Shown here: piece by piece, positions 1 through 9,777 of the stretch | How the letters are laid out: each line of letters opens with the position of its first letter | Position numbering within the stretch: position 1 is the first letter of the stretch | DNA from: Phoma sp. XZ068 | Taxonomy: Eukaryota; Ascomycota; Dothideomycetes; Pleosporales; Didymellaceae | Direction of reading: 5' to 3' | NCBI GenBank assembly: GCA_004835665.1 | Contig: RBKR01000001.1 | Location: forward strand, 992,001-1,056,000 | DNA: 64,000 nt | Program-made: the position numbers and the translations under genes | Notes under the pieces: model-generated | Database searches by the model: none | Seen by the model: only the letters and a program-made list of their open reading frames with translations | What the model was told of the DNA's origin: nothing

Positions 1-1496
1 CCAAGGGTATCTACCACCGCGACATCAAGCCCGAGAACATCTTCCTCACTCAAGACGGCTCCATGAAGCTTGGCGACTTCGGTCTTGCTACCTCTGACGC
101 CTGGTCTTGGGAGATCGCCGTTGGCAGCGACCGCTACATGGCTCCTGAGCAATATGATCCTACCAATTCTGGCTACTCCACCGCGAAGGCCGATATCTGG
201 GCTATTGGTATCTGCCTGCTCAACGTCCTGTTTCAGCGCAACCCCTTCGCCGTCCCAGCGTCTTCGGATCCTCTCTATGCCGATTTCGTTCTCGATCGTC
301 AGAGCCTCTTCGACGTGTTCCCCAACATGTCTCAGGACACCTTCGAGGTTCTCAGGCACTGCTTGGCTATCGATCCCCAGAAGCGTGACATCAACGCAGT
401 CAAGGACGCTCTCGCTCGTGCCATCACTTTCACCACTGATGACGAATCTCTTGACGAGTTCTGTACCGAGGAGCGTGAGCCATTTGCCGTCGGCGCCAAC
501 CGTGAACCGCTCCGCACTCCCTCTATCAGCACTCCGTCGCTCGATAAGGGTGGTTCGTTCCCCTGGGCCAAGGCTCTCGCCATGTCTCCGCCGCAGCACT
601 TCCGTCAGCTTTCAGTTATCCACGACACTGAGATCTACTCGGACGACTTCTTCCCGACTTCTGATTACGCCGTGAAGCCCGAGCATGCCTCCGCCGTATC
701 TTTTGTGGACTCCGGTTTGGGCTTATCTTTTAACTCGACTGACGTCACTGGACGCACCGAACGCGAGCCAATCAGCTTCACGCGCTCCAAGCCTATGCCT
801 ATCTCTGGCTCCCTTCCAGCCAAGCCCTTCAACAGCATGTCGTCTGTCTTCGGTAAGAAGCGCGATGTCTTCTCCAAGAGCTGGAGTGACCTGTGGGAGG
901 AGGAAGACGACGATGCGCAGTTCATGGCTGAGCTTGAGAACAACTTCCACAGCTTCAAGGCTGAGAAGCCCGCGAAGCAGGTCGTCTCTGAGGCTGGCTC
1001 TGGTGTCTCCACCCCGCGCGGCGGTTTGTCGGAGGTGAAGAACCCTGCCACTGTTCATAACAGCAGGGGCCGCTCACCGACGAAGCGCCGAGAGGTCGAC
1101 CACGTCAGCGAGACCACTGGTTTCATCTTTGAGGAGCACCAGACACCTGCACCTGCGCGACACTCACCTACTTCAAAGCGCTCTGGCATGGACAAATGGG
1201 TCGCTCTTGGTGATCGCCGTCGTGGTCAACCATCGCCAACCAAAGAGTCTGCGCCTGTGACTCCATCCAAGCCCATCAAGTCGCCCAAGCAAGCTCAACC
1301 AACCCCGAACTCTGCCCGGAAGCGGAGCCGGACTGGTACTTGGAGACGACCAATTAACTGGGGTCCTAGCCAGCATGAGAACATCCCCAAGGTTCCTGCG
1401 GTGGACAACAAATACAAGAGCATGGAATGGCGCCATTACAACAGTCCTCCTCTCGTCGTGGACGACGATATCGGCGACCTTGAGTGGGTGTGGTAG
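1..1496 (+). CDS. Ser/Thr protein kinase, Ran1/Ksp1-like (5' truncated by window edge)
   Basis: Open from the first complete codon (position 3) to TAG at 1494-1496, about 497 residues; the N-lobe lies outside the window. The catalytic loop HRDIKPEN is the first thing visible, followed by the DFG motif (about 75-83) and APE (about 141-149), then the rest of the C-lobe to about position 430. After it comes a roughly 350-residue low-complexity Ser/Pro/Lys-rich tail with an acidic WEEEDDD patch near 890-915. A C-lobe followed by a long disordered tail with a DLWEEE-type motif is what I associate with fungal Ran1/Ksp1/Sks1 kinases, which act in nutrient and meiotic signalling. The kinase assignment is certain; the subfamily is inference. 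The intact loop motifs suggest an active enzyme. No intron is visible. Confidence 0.9.
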   Translation, partial: KGIYHRDIKPENIFLTQDGSMKLGDFGLATSDAWSWEIAVGSDRYMAPEQYDPTNSGYSTAKADIWAIGICLLNVLFQRNPFAVPASSDPLYADFVLDRQSLFDVFPNMSQDTFEVLRHCLAIDPQKRDINAVKDALARAITFTTDDESLDEFCTEEREPFAVGANREPLRTPSISTPSLDKGGSFPWAKALAMSPPQHFRQLSVIHDTEIYSDDFFPTSDYAVKPEHASAVSFVDSGLGLSFNSTDVTGRTEREPISFTRSKPMPISGSLPAKPFNSMSSVFGKKRDVFSKSWSDLWEEEDDDAQFMAELENNFHSFKAEKPAKQVVSEAGSGVSTPRGGLSEVKNPATVHNSRGRSPTKRREVDHVSETTGFIFEEHQTPAPARHSPTSKRSGMDKWVALGDRRRGQPSPTKESAPVTPSKPIKSPKQAQPTPNSARKRSRTGTWRRPINWGPSQHENIPKVPAVDNKYKSMEWRHYNSPPLVVDDDIGDLEWVW

Positions 1497-2493
1497 GCAA
1501 TTGCCGCCACTTGTAGTCTTGACACTTGATCATCCCTTTCACTTTTTTTTGCTTTAAAAGACCACATTGTTTGGAAAACAAGATTATCGTCCTAAGAACT
1601 TTCAACACCTCCACCTGAGCCTCACAACACAACAACAATACCCCGGCCAGTTTGTAACTCTGTAGATACCATTTCCTCCTCTCTACTCCTGTACTCTTCT
1701 CTCTTCTTCGACACCACACTCACCATCATACCCTCTCGACCCTACCTCGTCGCTTGGTATCTTTCCTTTGTTACTTGGGTGTTTTGTACTGCATTGGCAT
1801 CATCAGGTGGATGACACAGACTGAATGGCACATCATCAGACTGTATGACACGGAGCGATTAGCATGGCATTGGAAAGGCGTTTTGTTTGTTACCGCTTTA
1901 CTTCTTCATAGGGATGATTAGTTAGTCAAGACTCGTATCCGTCGGAGATCTTGCATCCCCTGTGGGCTTGCAACAGATCCGGGATTTACCCACTCAAAAC
2001 TCGTCTTCTGCTTCTGCGTGATGTTTTTCGTGTTGCTAAACGTAGGGAAGGTGCGATCCTGCCTCAGCGATCAGAGGGCTACCTCAGGCAGGCTCACACT
2101 GTGGACCACGCTTGCTAGCTGTCCTAAATGATGCAATCGTTGTGCGATCCTGTTATCGGATAAGCCATGTAGGCGACGCTTTGGGAAGGTGTTGTAGGCC
2201 GCCTTAAGATGACGACGTTCAGCATTCATCTTACGCCGAATGCCGATCGGACTGTCCGCAACATCACCACCTCGACGCTGACCGGCATAGCAAATGCGAA
2301 AGTATATAGCTCACGAATACATAGATACCATGTAGTTGAAAGATCTCACATCACTTCATCCATATCACCCCATCTGAGCATTTCATCCCAGCAATCAGTC
2401 CCTCAACATTCTAGTGATATGTACGACACGATAACCAAGATCGACACAAACAGCAAGGATACCATAACAACATACAATCTATCCCCCCCCGAC
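1497..2493. other. Intergenic: kinase 3' UTR and oxidoreductase promoter
   Basis: No coding signal that I trust. The first 250 bases are CT-rich, as in a fungal 3' UTR. TATATA lies at 2303-2308, followed by a start-stop uORF (ATG at 2330, TAG at 2333). A reading frame open from 2209 runs through this TATA element and into the oxidoreductase; I treat its upstream part as noncoding. Confidence 0.5.
2303..2308 (+). promoter_or_regulatory. TATA-like element of the FAD oxidoreductase gene
   Basis: TATATA about 115 bases before the first in-frame ATG (2419) and 190 before the preferred ATG (2494). It argues against translation starting at 2209. Confidence 0.4.
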
Positions 2494-3891
2494 ATGACCC
2501 GCCCCATCCTCCCCGTCCCACACCCCGTCACGAGCTACTGGCTCTCGCGCCCGCATCCGCTCGCTGATCTGCGCTCGTCGCCGCGCTTGCCGGCGGAGTG
2601 TGACGTCGCTGTCGTGGGTGCCGGATTGGCGGGCGTGCTGGCTGCGTATCATGTTTTGCGGTGTAGTCATGTGTCTAGTGGGGATCAAGCTGGGGTCAAG
2701 GACGCTGGGAAGAGTGGGGCGAATGTCGTGCTGCTTGATGCGAGAAGGGTGTGTGAGGGTGCGACGGGGCGGAATGGAGGGCATGTTAAGGTGCAGGTTA
2801 AGACGCTTTTGGATCTGCCGGACGGTGGGAGGGATCAGGGGAGGAAGAGGACGCAGTTGCAGGAGTATGTTGGGAGAGTGATGGTGGAGTTGAAAAGTGT
2901 GGTGGAAGAAGAGGGTTTGGAATGTGAGTTTGAGCTTCGCCGCAGTTTCGATGTATTCACGGATGCTGGAGACGCTGAGGCCGTGTGGCAGAGATACGAA
3001 CAAGCGCGTAAGAATGGGGAACTCTGGACTAGAAATGTCAGTTGGATTGGCGCAGAGAGAGCAGAGCAAGTGACCTCCATCAAAGGAGCAAAAGGCGCAT
3101 TCAGCGTCCCCGCCGCATCTTTCTGGCCGTACAAATTCGTCTCCCAGCTGCTCGACCGCATGGTGCAGCGCTGGGGCGGTCCAGACGGGAGACTCAACGT
3201 GCAGATGCTCACGCCCGTCACTTCGCTCAGCACGTCTTCCTCTGGCGCCAATCTACTGGAAACACACCGCGGTACCATCGCAGCGGCGAAACTCGTCCTC
3301 GCGACAAACGCATATACATCCGGTCTCCTGTCCGCCTTCGAATCCGCAATTATCCCCGTAAGAGGAATGGCAAGTCACCATACTCCCGCACACCGTGTTC
3401 ATCCTCACCTTAACAACACATACAACATCAACTCCGGTCCAGGCAAGGGCGTAGACTACCTCAACCCCCGCCCCGACGGCAGTATCGTCGTGGGCGGCGG
3501 ATCGTGGCTTTTCGCTGAAGACACGCAGAGCTGGAAGAACAACTGGGATGATGCTCATCTCTTCCCTGCACACGTTATGCAGTACTGGAAGGAGTATATG
3601 CAAGATAGATTCCTCGGGTGGGAAGACAGCGATAGTAAGAATGACTTCGTTTGGACGGGTATTATGGGTAGGACAAAGGATGGGCAGCCGTTTGTGGGGA
3701 GGGTACCGGGGAGGGAGAGTGTGTGGGTGCTGGCTGGGTTTAATGGGGGTGGGATGGCGATTATTGCGCTTTGTGCGAGGGCGGTGGGGAGGATGGTGGT
3801 TGAGGGGAAGGGGTTTGAGGACGTATGGGATGAGGAGGGGTTATTGGAGGAGTTTCGATGTAGTGAGGAGAGGCTTAGGCGTGCTGGATGA
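2494..3891 (+). CDS. FAD-dependent oxidoreductase, DAO/glycine-oxidase type
   Basis: Single exon, 465 residues from the chosen ATG. The Rossmann fingerprint VVGAGLAG lies at residues 40-47, followed by the acidic end of the second strand (LLDARR) and an ATGRNGGH stretch typical of the DAO superfamily. The C-terminal third has the closing motif FNGGGMAIIALCARAVGRM that completes the FAD site. The family oxidises amine or amino-acid substrates with release of hydrogen peroxide; the substrate cannot be read here. The ATG at 2494 (MTRPILPVPHPVTSYW) is preferred because this is where the family-like sequence begins. The ATG at 2419, 25 codons upstream in frame, is a fair alternative. There is no signal peptide. 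The gene converges on the F-box-like gene on the minus strand. Confidence 0.85.
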   Translation: MTRPILPVPHPVTSYWLSRPHPLADLRSSPRLPAECDVAVVGAGLAGVLAAYHVLRCSHVSSGDQAGVKDAGKSGANVVLLDARRVCEGATGRNGGHVKVQVKTLLDLPDGGRDQGRKRTQLQEYVGRVMVELKSVVEEEGLECEFELRRSFDVFTDAGDAEAVWQRYEQARKNGELWTRNVSWIGAERAEQVTSIKGAKGAFSVPAASFWPYKFVSQLLDRMVQRWGGPDGRLNVQMLTPVTSLSTSSSGANLLETHRGTIAAAKLVLATNAYTSGLLSAFESAIIPVRGMASHHTPAHRVHPHLNNTYNINSGPGKGVDYLNPRPDGSIVVGGGSWLFAEDTQSWKNNWDDAHLFPAHVMQYWKEYMQDRFLGWEDSDSKNDFVWTGIMGRTKDGQPFVGRVPGRESVWVLAGFNGGGMAIIALCARAVGRMVVEGKGFEDVWDEEGLLEEFRCSEERLRRAG

Positions 3892-4223
3892 CTTTTATCG
3901 TGAAGAGGTTAGGAACGATATGTCAAGGATTTGCATTATTTGGGAAGCTTGCTTGGAACTTGTGTGCTACATCTGCTCCTCATTGGTATACAATTTGGGT
4001 TTAAGCTCAAGAAACCCTGTCCAAGCCCCGCCGTCTTAACGTCAGTACGTTAGTCTTTCATGTCGTAGAATCCTGGAGCCCTCAATACCACGTAAAAGCC
4101 CGACAGTCATACTTCTGGATCTTCTTCGAATTCCAACCTTAGCATCATTGTCTCCACTCCAGAGCTTTGATTCTCCCTTCTATGTCAAGACTCTGGAGCC
4201 TTCCACGTGTAGAAGCCTGACGT
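3892..4223. repeat. Intergenic with imperfect direct duplication of the F-box gene's 3' end
   Basis: Two blocks align imperfectly in the same orientation: about 4068-4170 and 4187-4301. Shared pieces, in order, are CTGGAGCC, CCACGT, AAGCC/AAGCCC followed by GAC, CCAACCTTAGC and GAGCTTTGA. The second block includes the last 80 bases of the neighbouring minus-strand gene. The first copy is non-coding and has diverged, so this looks like an old local tandem duplication of the gene's tail. Nothing else is seen in the stretch. Confidence 0.45.
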
Positions 4224-5755
4224 TCAGGCTACCATACCGTTTTCCAATCCCAACCTTAGCTTTGCTGCCAAGAATGCTGCTCCAACCTCCACCTCAAAAC
4301 GAGCTTTGAAGTCAACCACACTCAAAGACACCATACCCGCCAGACCTACCGTCTCAGGATCTTCGAATCCCAACAAAAGGGCTTCTAGGTATGGCAAAAC
4401 TCCTTGTATTTTCAAGCTAGCAATTGCTTTGGCGATGGTCATAGCGCAGCCCACGTTGGTAAGTTGATTAATCACTAGCTTGTGAAGCGAGCCGGGGATC
4501 CGCTCCCTCAGGAGTCCTTCAACCGTTCCAATGTTCTCTTTGGCGTCAAACCAGGGAATTACGCCTGGAAAGGGCAAGTTTAGGTATTCAAGGCTATCGT
4601 AGTCAAGGTTGCCGCCTGCATCTGTCAGCTCACAGTCACAGGCTGGGGAATGACAGTCTTGAGATTGCTCACACGAATAGTCGTCGTCGGTTGGAATCAT
4701 AGCCAGAGCTTTGAGTGAATGCTTAGAAGACTCGAGGTAGGTTTCAATCTGTCTCTCCGAGAACTTGGCGCCCTTGTTAACCTGTAGTTGTGAGTGGCCA
4801 GGAATATACCAGAACGACGCGATTCGCTGGCCCCTTGTAATCTTTTTGAGAAGCCGGTGTCGTACTGCACATTGATTGAACATTACATTGCGTAAGTTCC
4901 TTGATGGAAGAGTGTCGTCCGTGGAGTGTCGATGACCTTGAGCACTTATATTGCGAAGTCGCAGATGAACAAGGTTAGGCAAGATGTCCAGAATCTGAAG
5001 CGTTGCTTTTACCACCTTGTCATTCTCGGCGATAAGTGAGCCACATAGAAAGATGACCTTCAAAGACTGTAACGCCCCATTTGTACGTGAGAAGAAATGG
5101 TGCCAGTCTAGGATTGGGAAGGGTGTAAGTCCGTTGATCAAGAGCTTCTCCAGATGAGGAAGCTGTGCAACCATGAGTATAAAGTGTGCGTCCTCAACGC
5201 CATGCTTGAGTTGTCGAATTAGATCCGCGTCGTCTTTCAGAGTCGTGCCCATTTGTGCACTTTTCTTCAGATTGGGGATGAGGTGTGTCGAAGCGGGCAT
5301 TGCTATTAGGCCGACCTTGACAGCAGTATTAACAAGTGGAACATATCTTTGGATGTAGCCGAGCCTCTCTTTGCGGCAGAAGTCGAAGATACGTCCGTGG
5401 AAATAAATTGAGGACCCTTGCGTGCTGGGCGTTCACCTTCTTTTCCCAAATTCGTCACTATAGGTCTCTATGCGGAGCCAGTGGCCACCTCAAGTTCTGA
5501 TCGCCAGCCACGAATATTAACTTGTTTGACCAACGCTGCAAGCTCCGGGTTTTCGCAGATGGTGCGCAGGAAAAGGTAAAAAGGTGCATCAGACGGATGC
5601 GAGCCATTGATATACGTCTCGTAGAGCGCAGTTGTGGCAGACGGCTTCGTTGCCTTGCAGGTCAGAGTGAGTGCGTAGCGGGAGCTTCGATCGAGCCGAT
5701 CGCAGATCGCATCTAGTAGCTCAATGGGAAGAGCTCCGAGGCAGTTTTCTTTCAT
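4224..5755 (-). CDS. F-box-like protein with leucine-rich C-terminal region (splice junction unresolved)
   Basis: Exon 1 runs from ATG at 5755 and opens with an F-box-like helix pair (LPIELLDAICDRL, then YALTLTCKAT). It is followed by a Val-Lys-Gln-Val-Asn-Ile-Arg-Gly-Trp segment typical of fungal F-box proteins, and stops at 5468. The larger downstream exon is open from about 5432 to TGA-type termination at 4224 in another phase and is Leu-rich with weak LRR-like spacing. F-box proteins recruit substrates to SCF ubiquitin ligases. A donor GTGGCC (first base 5488) and acceptor CAG (5425-5427) would give a 64-nt intron, but the phases do not match. Either another splice pair or a tiny extra exon is used, or the gene carries a frameshift and is decaying. 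The 3' end is duplicated downstream. Confidence 0.6.
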
Positions 5756-6934
5756 CTTTGTATGGCGTTAAGAAGGTTTTCAGAGTGCTGTTGCGAAGAA
5801 GTGCGCTGTGGTTGACCTGCGCAAGTAAGTCAAGAAGATAAAAGGTAAAGGCAGGTCGGAAAGCGAAGGTGAAGGTGAAGCAAACGCCGCCACCAACAAA
5901 TGGCCCAAAACGGAAGCGAGAAGCAGAACTCCGCTAGACCCAGCGCAAATGCTTCGGACCTCTTAAAACATGCAACAAAACCAAGAAGGGAGGTGAAGGA
6001 AGCCTAATGAAAATTCTTAGCCGTAAACCTGCCATCTCGAACTCCTTCTGCTGATTGCCGGACATGAGTAGTGTACATCGCAATCGTCACGCAGAGCAGT
6101 GACCATTGTTAAGCTCGACAACTATACTGATCTGCTGTTCTGCTTCTGTGAGTCAAGTGGCTATACCTCCAGAGCAGTCAACGCTCCCTCAACACTCCGT
6201 GAAGAACAAACTGTGGTCCTGCGAATTTCTCTCATGAGACCTTCCTGGCCCAGTTTCCCTACTCGTCCTCTACATGCCTCGCTACTCATCACTTCATTAC
6301 TGGCGCCAATGCCTAAATTCTTTCAACTCATCCCAGCTCGTGAAATGGCCTCTTCTATTCCCCAATTCTTGGTTTCTCTGCCTGCTCTTAGAACCAACAA
6401 CACACCTCCCATGCAAGCAACAAACCGACACCACCACCACTATCACCACCACCACAAAGGCGTTTGTTGCAGATAAAAGACTTCCGACGCGTCTTCTTCG
6501 GCAGATTACATAGTTCATATCGCGTCCCGCGACACTCAATATCTCAGTTGGATAGTGAATGATCGGAGGCGGATTGCATTCAAACTCAGCAACGGACGAT
6601 ATAGGACAAGATCTGGAGAACTTAAATACAGACTTGACAGTCTTGCATCATACTAGCAGCATGTGGGCATCCAAAAAAAACCTTAGCTTAAAAGGTTTGA
6701 GAGTGTCTGATTGTCACCTGTCCCTATTTGTCACAGCGAAGCAAAGTTCGAGAATATCCGAAAAGTGAACACTGCTTTTATGTCGATGCCCAATTGAGCA
6801 CCGCCCCAATTCCATTACTCCAGCAAATCCATAACCATTATCAATGTATCTCATTAACACTATCACCTCATACCCCAATATCTACATCTAACTTGCGATT
6901 GAGAAATCAGATTTGCATAGTAGCGGCGACTAAA
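5756..6934. other. Intergenic, no gene recognised
   Basis: Shared upstream region of the F-box-like gene and downstream region of the WSC gene (both on the minus strand). Short open frames here lack family features. The only structure seen is the CAC-rich microsatellite at 6429-6455. Confidence 0.5.
6429..6455. repeat. (CAC)n imperfect microsatellite
   Basis: About nine CAC/TAT/CAC triplets in a row, intergenic. It produces artefactual poly-His, poly-Thr and poly-Val frames on the two strands. Confidence 0.85.
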
Positions 6935-8727
6935 CTACAAAACGGCGACCGTCTCGACGTCAGGTGTGGGTGTGGGTGTGGGGGTAGAAGATGAAGATGG
7001 AGTCTCATCAACAACGGGTGTGGGCTCTGGAGTAGTCTCCGCTGGGGGATCGGCAACAGGGATTGCCTGAGGCTGTTCCTCGACAACGGGTGCGGGTGTA
7101 GGGGTGACTGGCTCTTCGGCAGCAGGGACCTGGACCTCAGGTGTAACTACTGGGGTGGTGTCTGCGACGGGCGTGGCGTCTGCGACTGGTGTGGCTTCTG
7201 GAGTAACCTCAGGAGCGACGGGCAGGACCTCCGGTGTCACCTCGGGTGTCACCTCGGGAGCGGCAGGCTGAACCTCAGGCGTGGCCTCGGGTGTAGAGAC
7301 AGGCGCAGCAGGCTGGACTTCTGGAGTAGCCTCCGGTGTAGTGTCTGCAACAGGTGGCGACTCTACTACCGGAGTTGCTTCTGGTGTAGCCTCAGGGACA
7401 GGTGGCTGTACCTCTGGGGTAGCTTCAGGCTTTGTCTCGGCAACAGGTGGCTGGGTGTCTGGAGTAGCCACAGGAGGAGTCTCGATGACGGGAGTGGCAT
7501 CGACAACAGGGGTAGAATCTCCAGCAGGTTGAACCTCTGGAGTGACTTCGGGTGTAGGTTCAGGCGTAGCGATGACCTCTGGGGTTGGTTCCGGAGTAGG
7601 AGTAACTTCAGGAGCAACCTCGGGCGTAACTGCAGGCGTAACTTCAGGCGTTACCACTGGGGCGACCTCAGGAAGAACTTCAGGGGTAGCCTCAGGAGTG
7701 GGAGTAACCTCAGGAGTGACCTCAGGGGTGACCTCAGGAGTAACTTCAGGCGTGACAACAGGTGTGACATCTGGCGTGACCTCAGGAGTGACCTCGGGGG
7801 TGACCTCGGGAGTCGGAGTAGGCGTGGGAGTAGGTGTAGGAACAGGAAGAACACCATCTACGTTATGTTAGTTCCTTTCTTTAACATCGACTAATGTGCA
7901 TACAGAGATTGAGACGGTTTGGTCCTCCACAGAACTCGGTAGGGTCACCGGAACAGAGCATGTTGCAGCCGCTTGCATCGCCATCACCAGCGACGGCTTG
8001 AGAGTCGTTCTCGAGCGCGTTGCCGCAGAAGCATTCTGGCCAATGGTTAGTATCATAAGAACAAGGGTTGAATGAGGGTTCAGTCTCGTACCTTGTCCAT
8101 ATTCGACACCACTGAGTGCAAAACCTTGGGCGGTACAGGCAGCAGCGCATTTGGCCACAGTCAAGCCACCTTCGTACCCGACCTGAACTGGTAGCGCACG
8201 AGCGGCAACAGAGTCACTGTAGCAGCCAAGGGAAGGGAAGGCGCCGAACCCAGGGTTTGTGGCGGGACGGCTCGAGATGCTGCTCTCGTAGACAGAGATG
8301 CGCTGGGATCCACCGCAGGCCTCATCAGCTGCACCAGCACATGGCATGGAACAGTCAGATTCACTCGTAAGGAAGGCCTCTTGCAGATCATAGCCACAGA
8401 AGCACTGTAATTGTAAGTATGGTAATAAATCGCAACGCCTAGGGAGCGGGTTACCTCGTGGCTCCATTCTGTTCCAGCGAGATTGAAACCTTGGCCAGCG
8501 CACCAGGCCGCACAGGTAGCACCGGTCATAACATCAGTACTACCAGCAGCCTTCTTCAGAACACGGTTTCCGACACGATCAACAAAGCAACCCTTGTAGG
8601 TCCAGCTCTCAGGAAGTTGGGTGGAAGGTTGTAGAGCTTGACGACGGATAAAGTTCAAGGGAATGGATGCGCTGAGAGAAAGAGGCGCGAGAAGGCCCGT
8701 GACGAGCAAAGAGTGTTTGTTGTACAT
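6935..8727 (-). CDS. Secreted protein with two WSC domains and a long Pro/Thr/Glu/Val repeat tail
   Basis: Four exons: 8727-8455, 8404-8092, 8035-7904 and 7857-6935. The introns are 50, 56 and 46 nt, and the total of 1641 nt closes in frame to give 546 residues. Residues 1-20 form a signal peptide (LLVTGLLAPLSLSAS). WSC domain 1 starts at YKGCFVD (about residue 44) and WSC domain 2 at LGCYSDS. Each has the paired ECFCG motif and a C-terminal CSGD/CAGA...CGG motif. Both CFCG motifs sit exactly on exon borders. Residues from about 240 to the end are TPEV/TPEAT/TPVVD repeats. WSC domains bind carbohydrate, in the cell wall or on secreted enzymes. There is no transmembrane helix or clear GPI signal at the C-terminus, so I infer a secreted or wall-trapped, O-mannosylated protein rather than a classical WSC sensor. 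Confidence 0.88.
6960..7857 (-). repeat. Coding minisatellite: degenerate 6-24 nt units encoding (T/V)PEV
   Basis: The whole last exon of the WSC gene is made of imperfect units encoding TPEV, TPEAT, TPVV and QPPV. The array is densest and most regular at 7650-7857, where TPEV repeats nearly perfectly. The lack of stops on all frames of this array gives false open frames on the plus strand. Confidence 0.85.
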
Positions 8728-9777
8728 CTTGGAAAGAGTGTGGTGTCGAGTAAAGACTGTATGGTGCTTGTCGTCGTTGGGGTTGTGGATGAAGAGACAT
8801 CACTATAACTTATAAGCACCCATTCTGAGTGCATGTTTGAGGCTGTGGTGTTGAACTTCCATCATTTCCACAACTTAACGTTTCCACGCCGCATCCGGAC
8901 TACTCTATCGAAAAAGGTACACTTCGAAGGTAAGGCTGAAAGGAGCCAAGGAATCCGGGGTCGAAGCGGAGATTTCTGATTTGGTGAACTATGTTTCAGC
9001 TCGGTGTGGCTAGTGCGCAATCCACAACGCAGGGGAGAGGCAAACGGCCGCGCGAACTCAATCGCGCCCCGCGCTGGTATTTTGGGTATCCCTGGTGCAC
9101 GAAGACTGCCTCTTTCAGGCACCATGTCTTGGCTTTCGCTGATAGAGTATGACATGCTCCGATTTGGACAAGCTGAGTCAATGACCCGAGGTAACCGTGA
9201 AATGAATAGCTGAAACTCTGGAAGCGTTTGTGGGGTGGCGTAGGTAGCTATATTGTTTGTTTCGACTTTGGGATGTTGAGAAGCCGCTTAGAAAAATCTT
9301 ATCAAATAGCTACCATGCGCCCTGCAGACAAATAGCTGCGGTCAGACTGAACACGTTTTGTAGCTGCAATAGCTGCAATTGTGCTGAGAATGGTTTGTTT
9401 TGGTGACGCACTTGACTTTGAGTGTTTCATGCCACTGTTGCTCGAGCTCGGCCAGCATGTTCTTGGCCGCATGCTTGGAATGACTTAGTTCCAGGACAAG
9501 CCATTAATAACTTCATAGTATCGAAGCTTGTGTGTGGGCTGCATGTTGCTATCGTTTCACCGCAGCCAAGAGCTGGCTGCTCGAAGCGTGGAGAGATCAC
9601 TGAGTAATGCCAGATCGGGCCCACGCTCCAAATACGAAGTGCCCTGTGCCTCGGTCTGGATTCCGAGCATTAGAGCGTTGAAGACGCAACACTACGCAAG
9701 AGTTGATAGCTCTTGTACCGGCACCATTGGCTTGGCGGTTGCGAGGCGTGCGGACGTTAGCGTGTACGTAGTCAATC
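8728..9777. other. Intergenic: WSC gene promoter; otherwise no gene recognised
   Basis: A TATA-like CTTATAAG on the minus strand (about 8809-8816) lies some 85 bases before the WSC start codon. Several AGCTGC copies occur at 9330-9385 without clear periodicity. No convincing coding region was found. Confidence 0.5.
8809..8816 (-). promoter_or_regulatory. TATA-like element of the WSC gene
   Basis: CTTATAAG read on the minus strand, about 85 bases upstream of the ATG at 8727; a position usual for fungal secreted-protein genes. Confidence 0.4.

Noticed and set aside
2209..2493. Upstream extension of the FAD oxidoreductase to an ATG at 2209
   Set aside because: It would include a TATA box at 2303 and low-complexity sequence unlike the family; starts at 2419 or 2494 are more plausible.
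6960..7857. Regular repeat array considered as a CRISPR-like array
   Set aside because: Units are short, degenerate, in frame, with no spacers, and the genome is eukaryotic.
7281..7871. Plus-strand frames of Gly/Val/Thr repeats (TSGV-type), possibly a silk- or adhesin-like protein
   Set aside because: They are the reverse complement of the Pro/Thr/Glu/Val coding repeat of the WSC gene; the minus-strand model has signal peptide, WSC domains and good introns.
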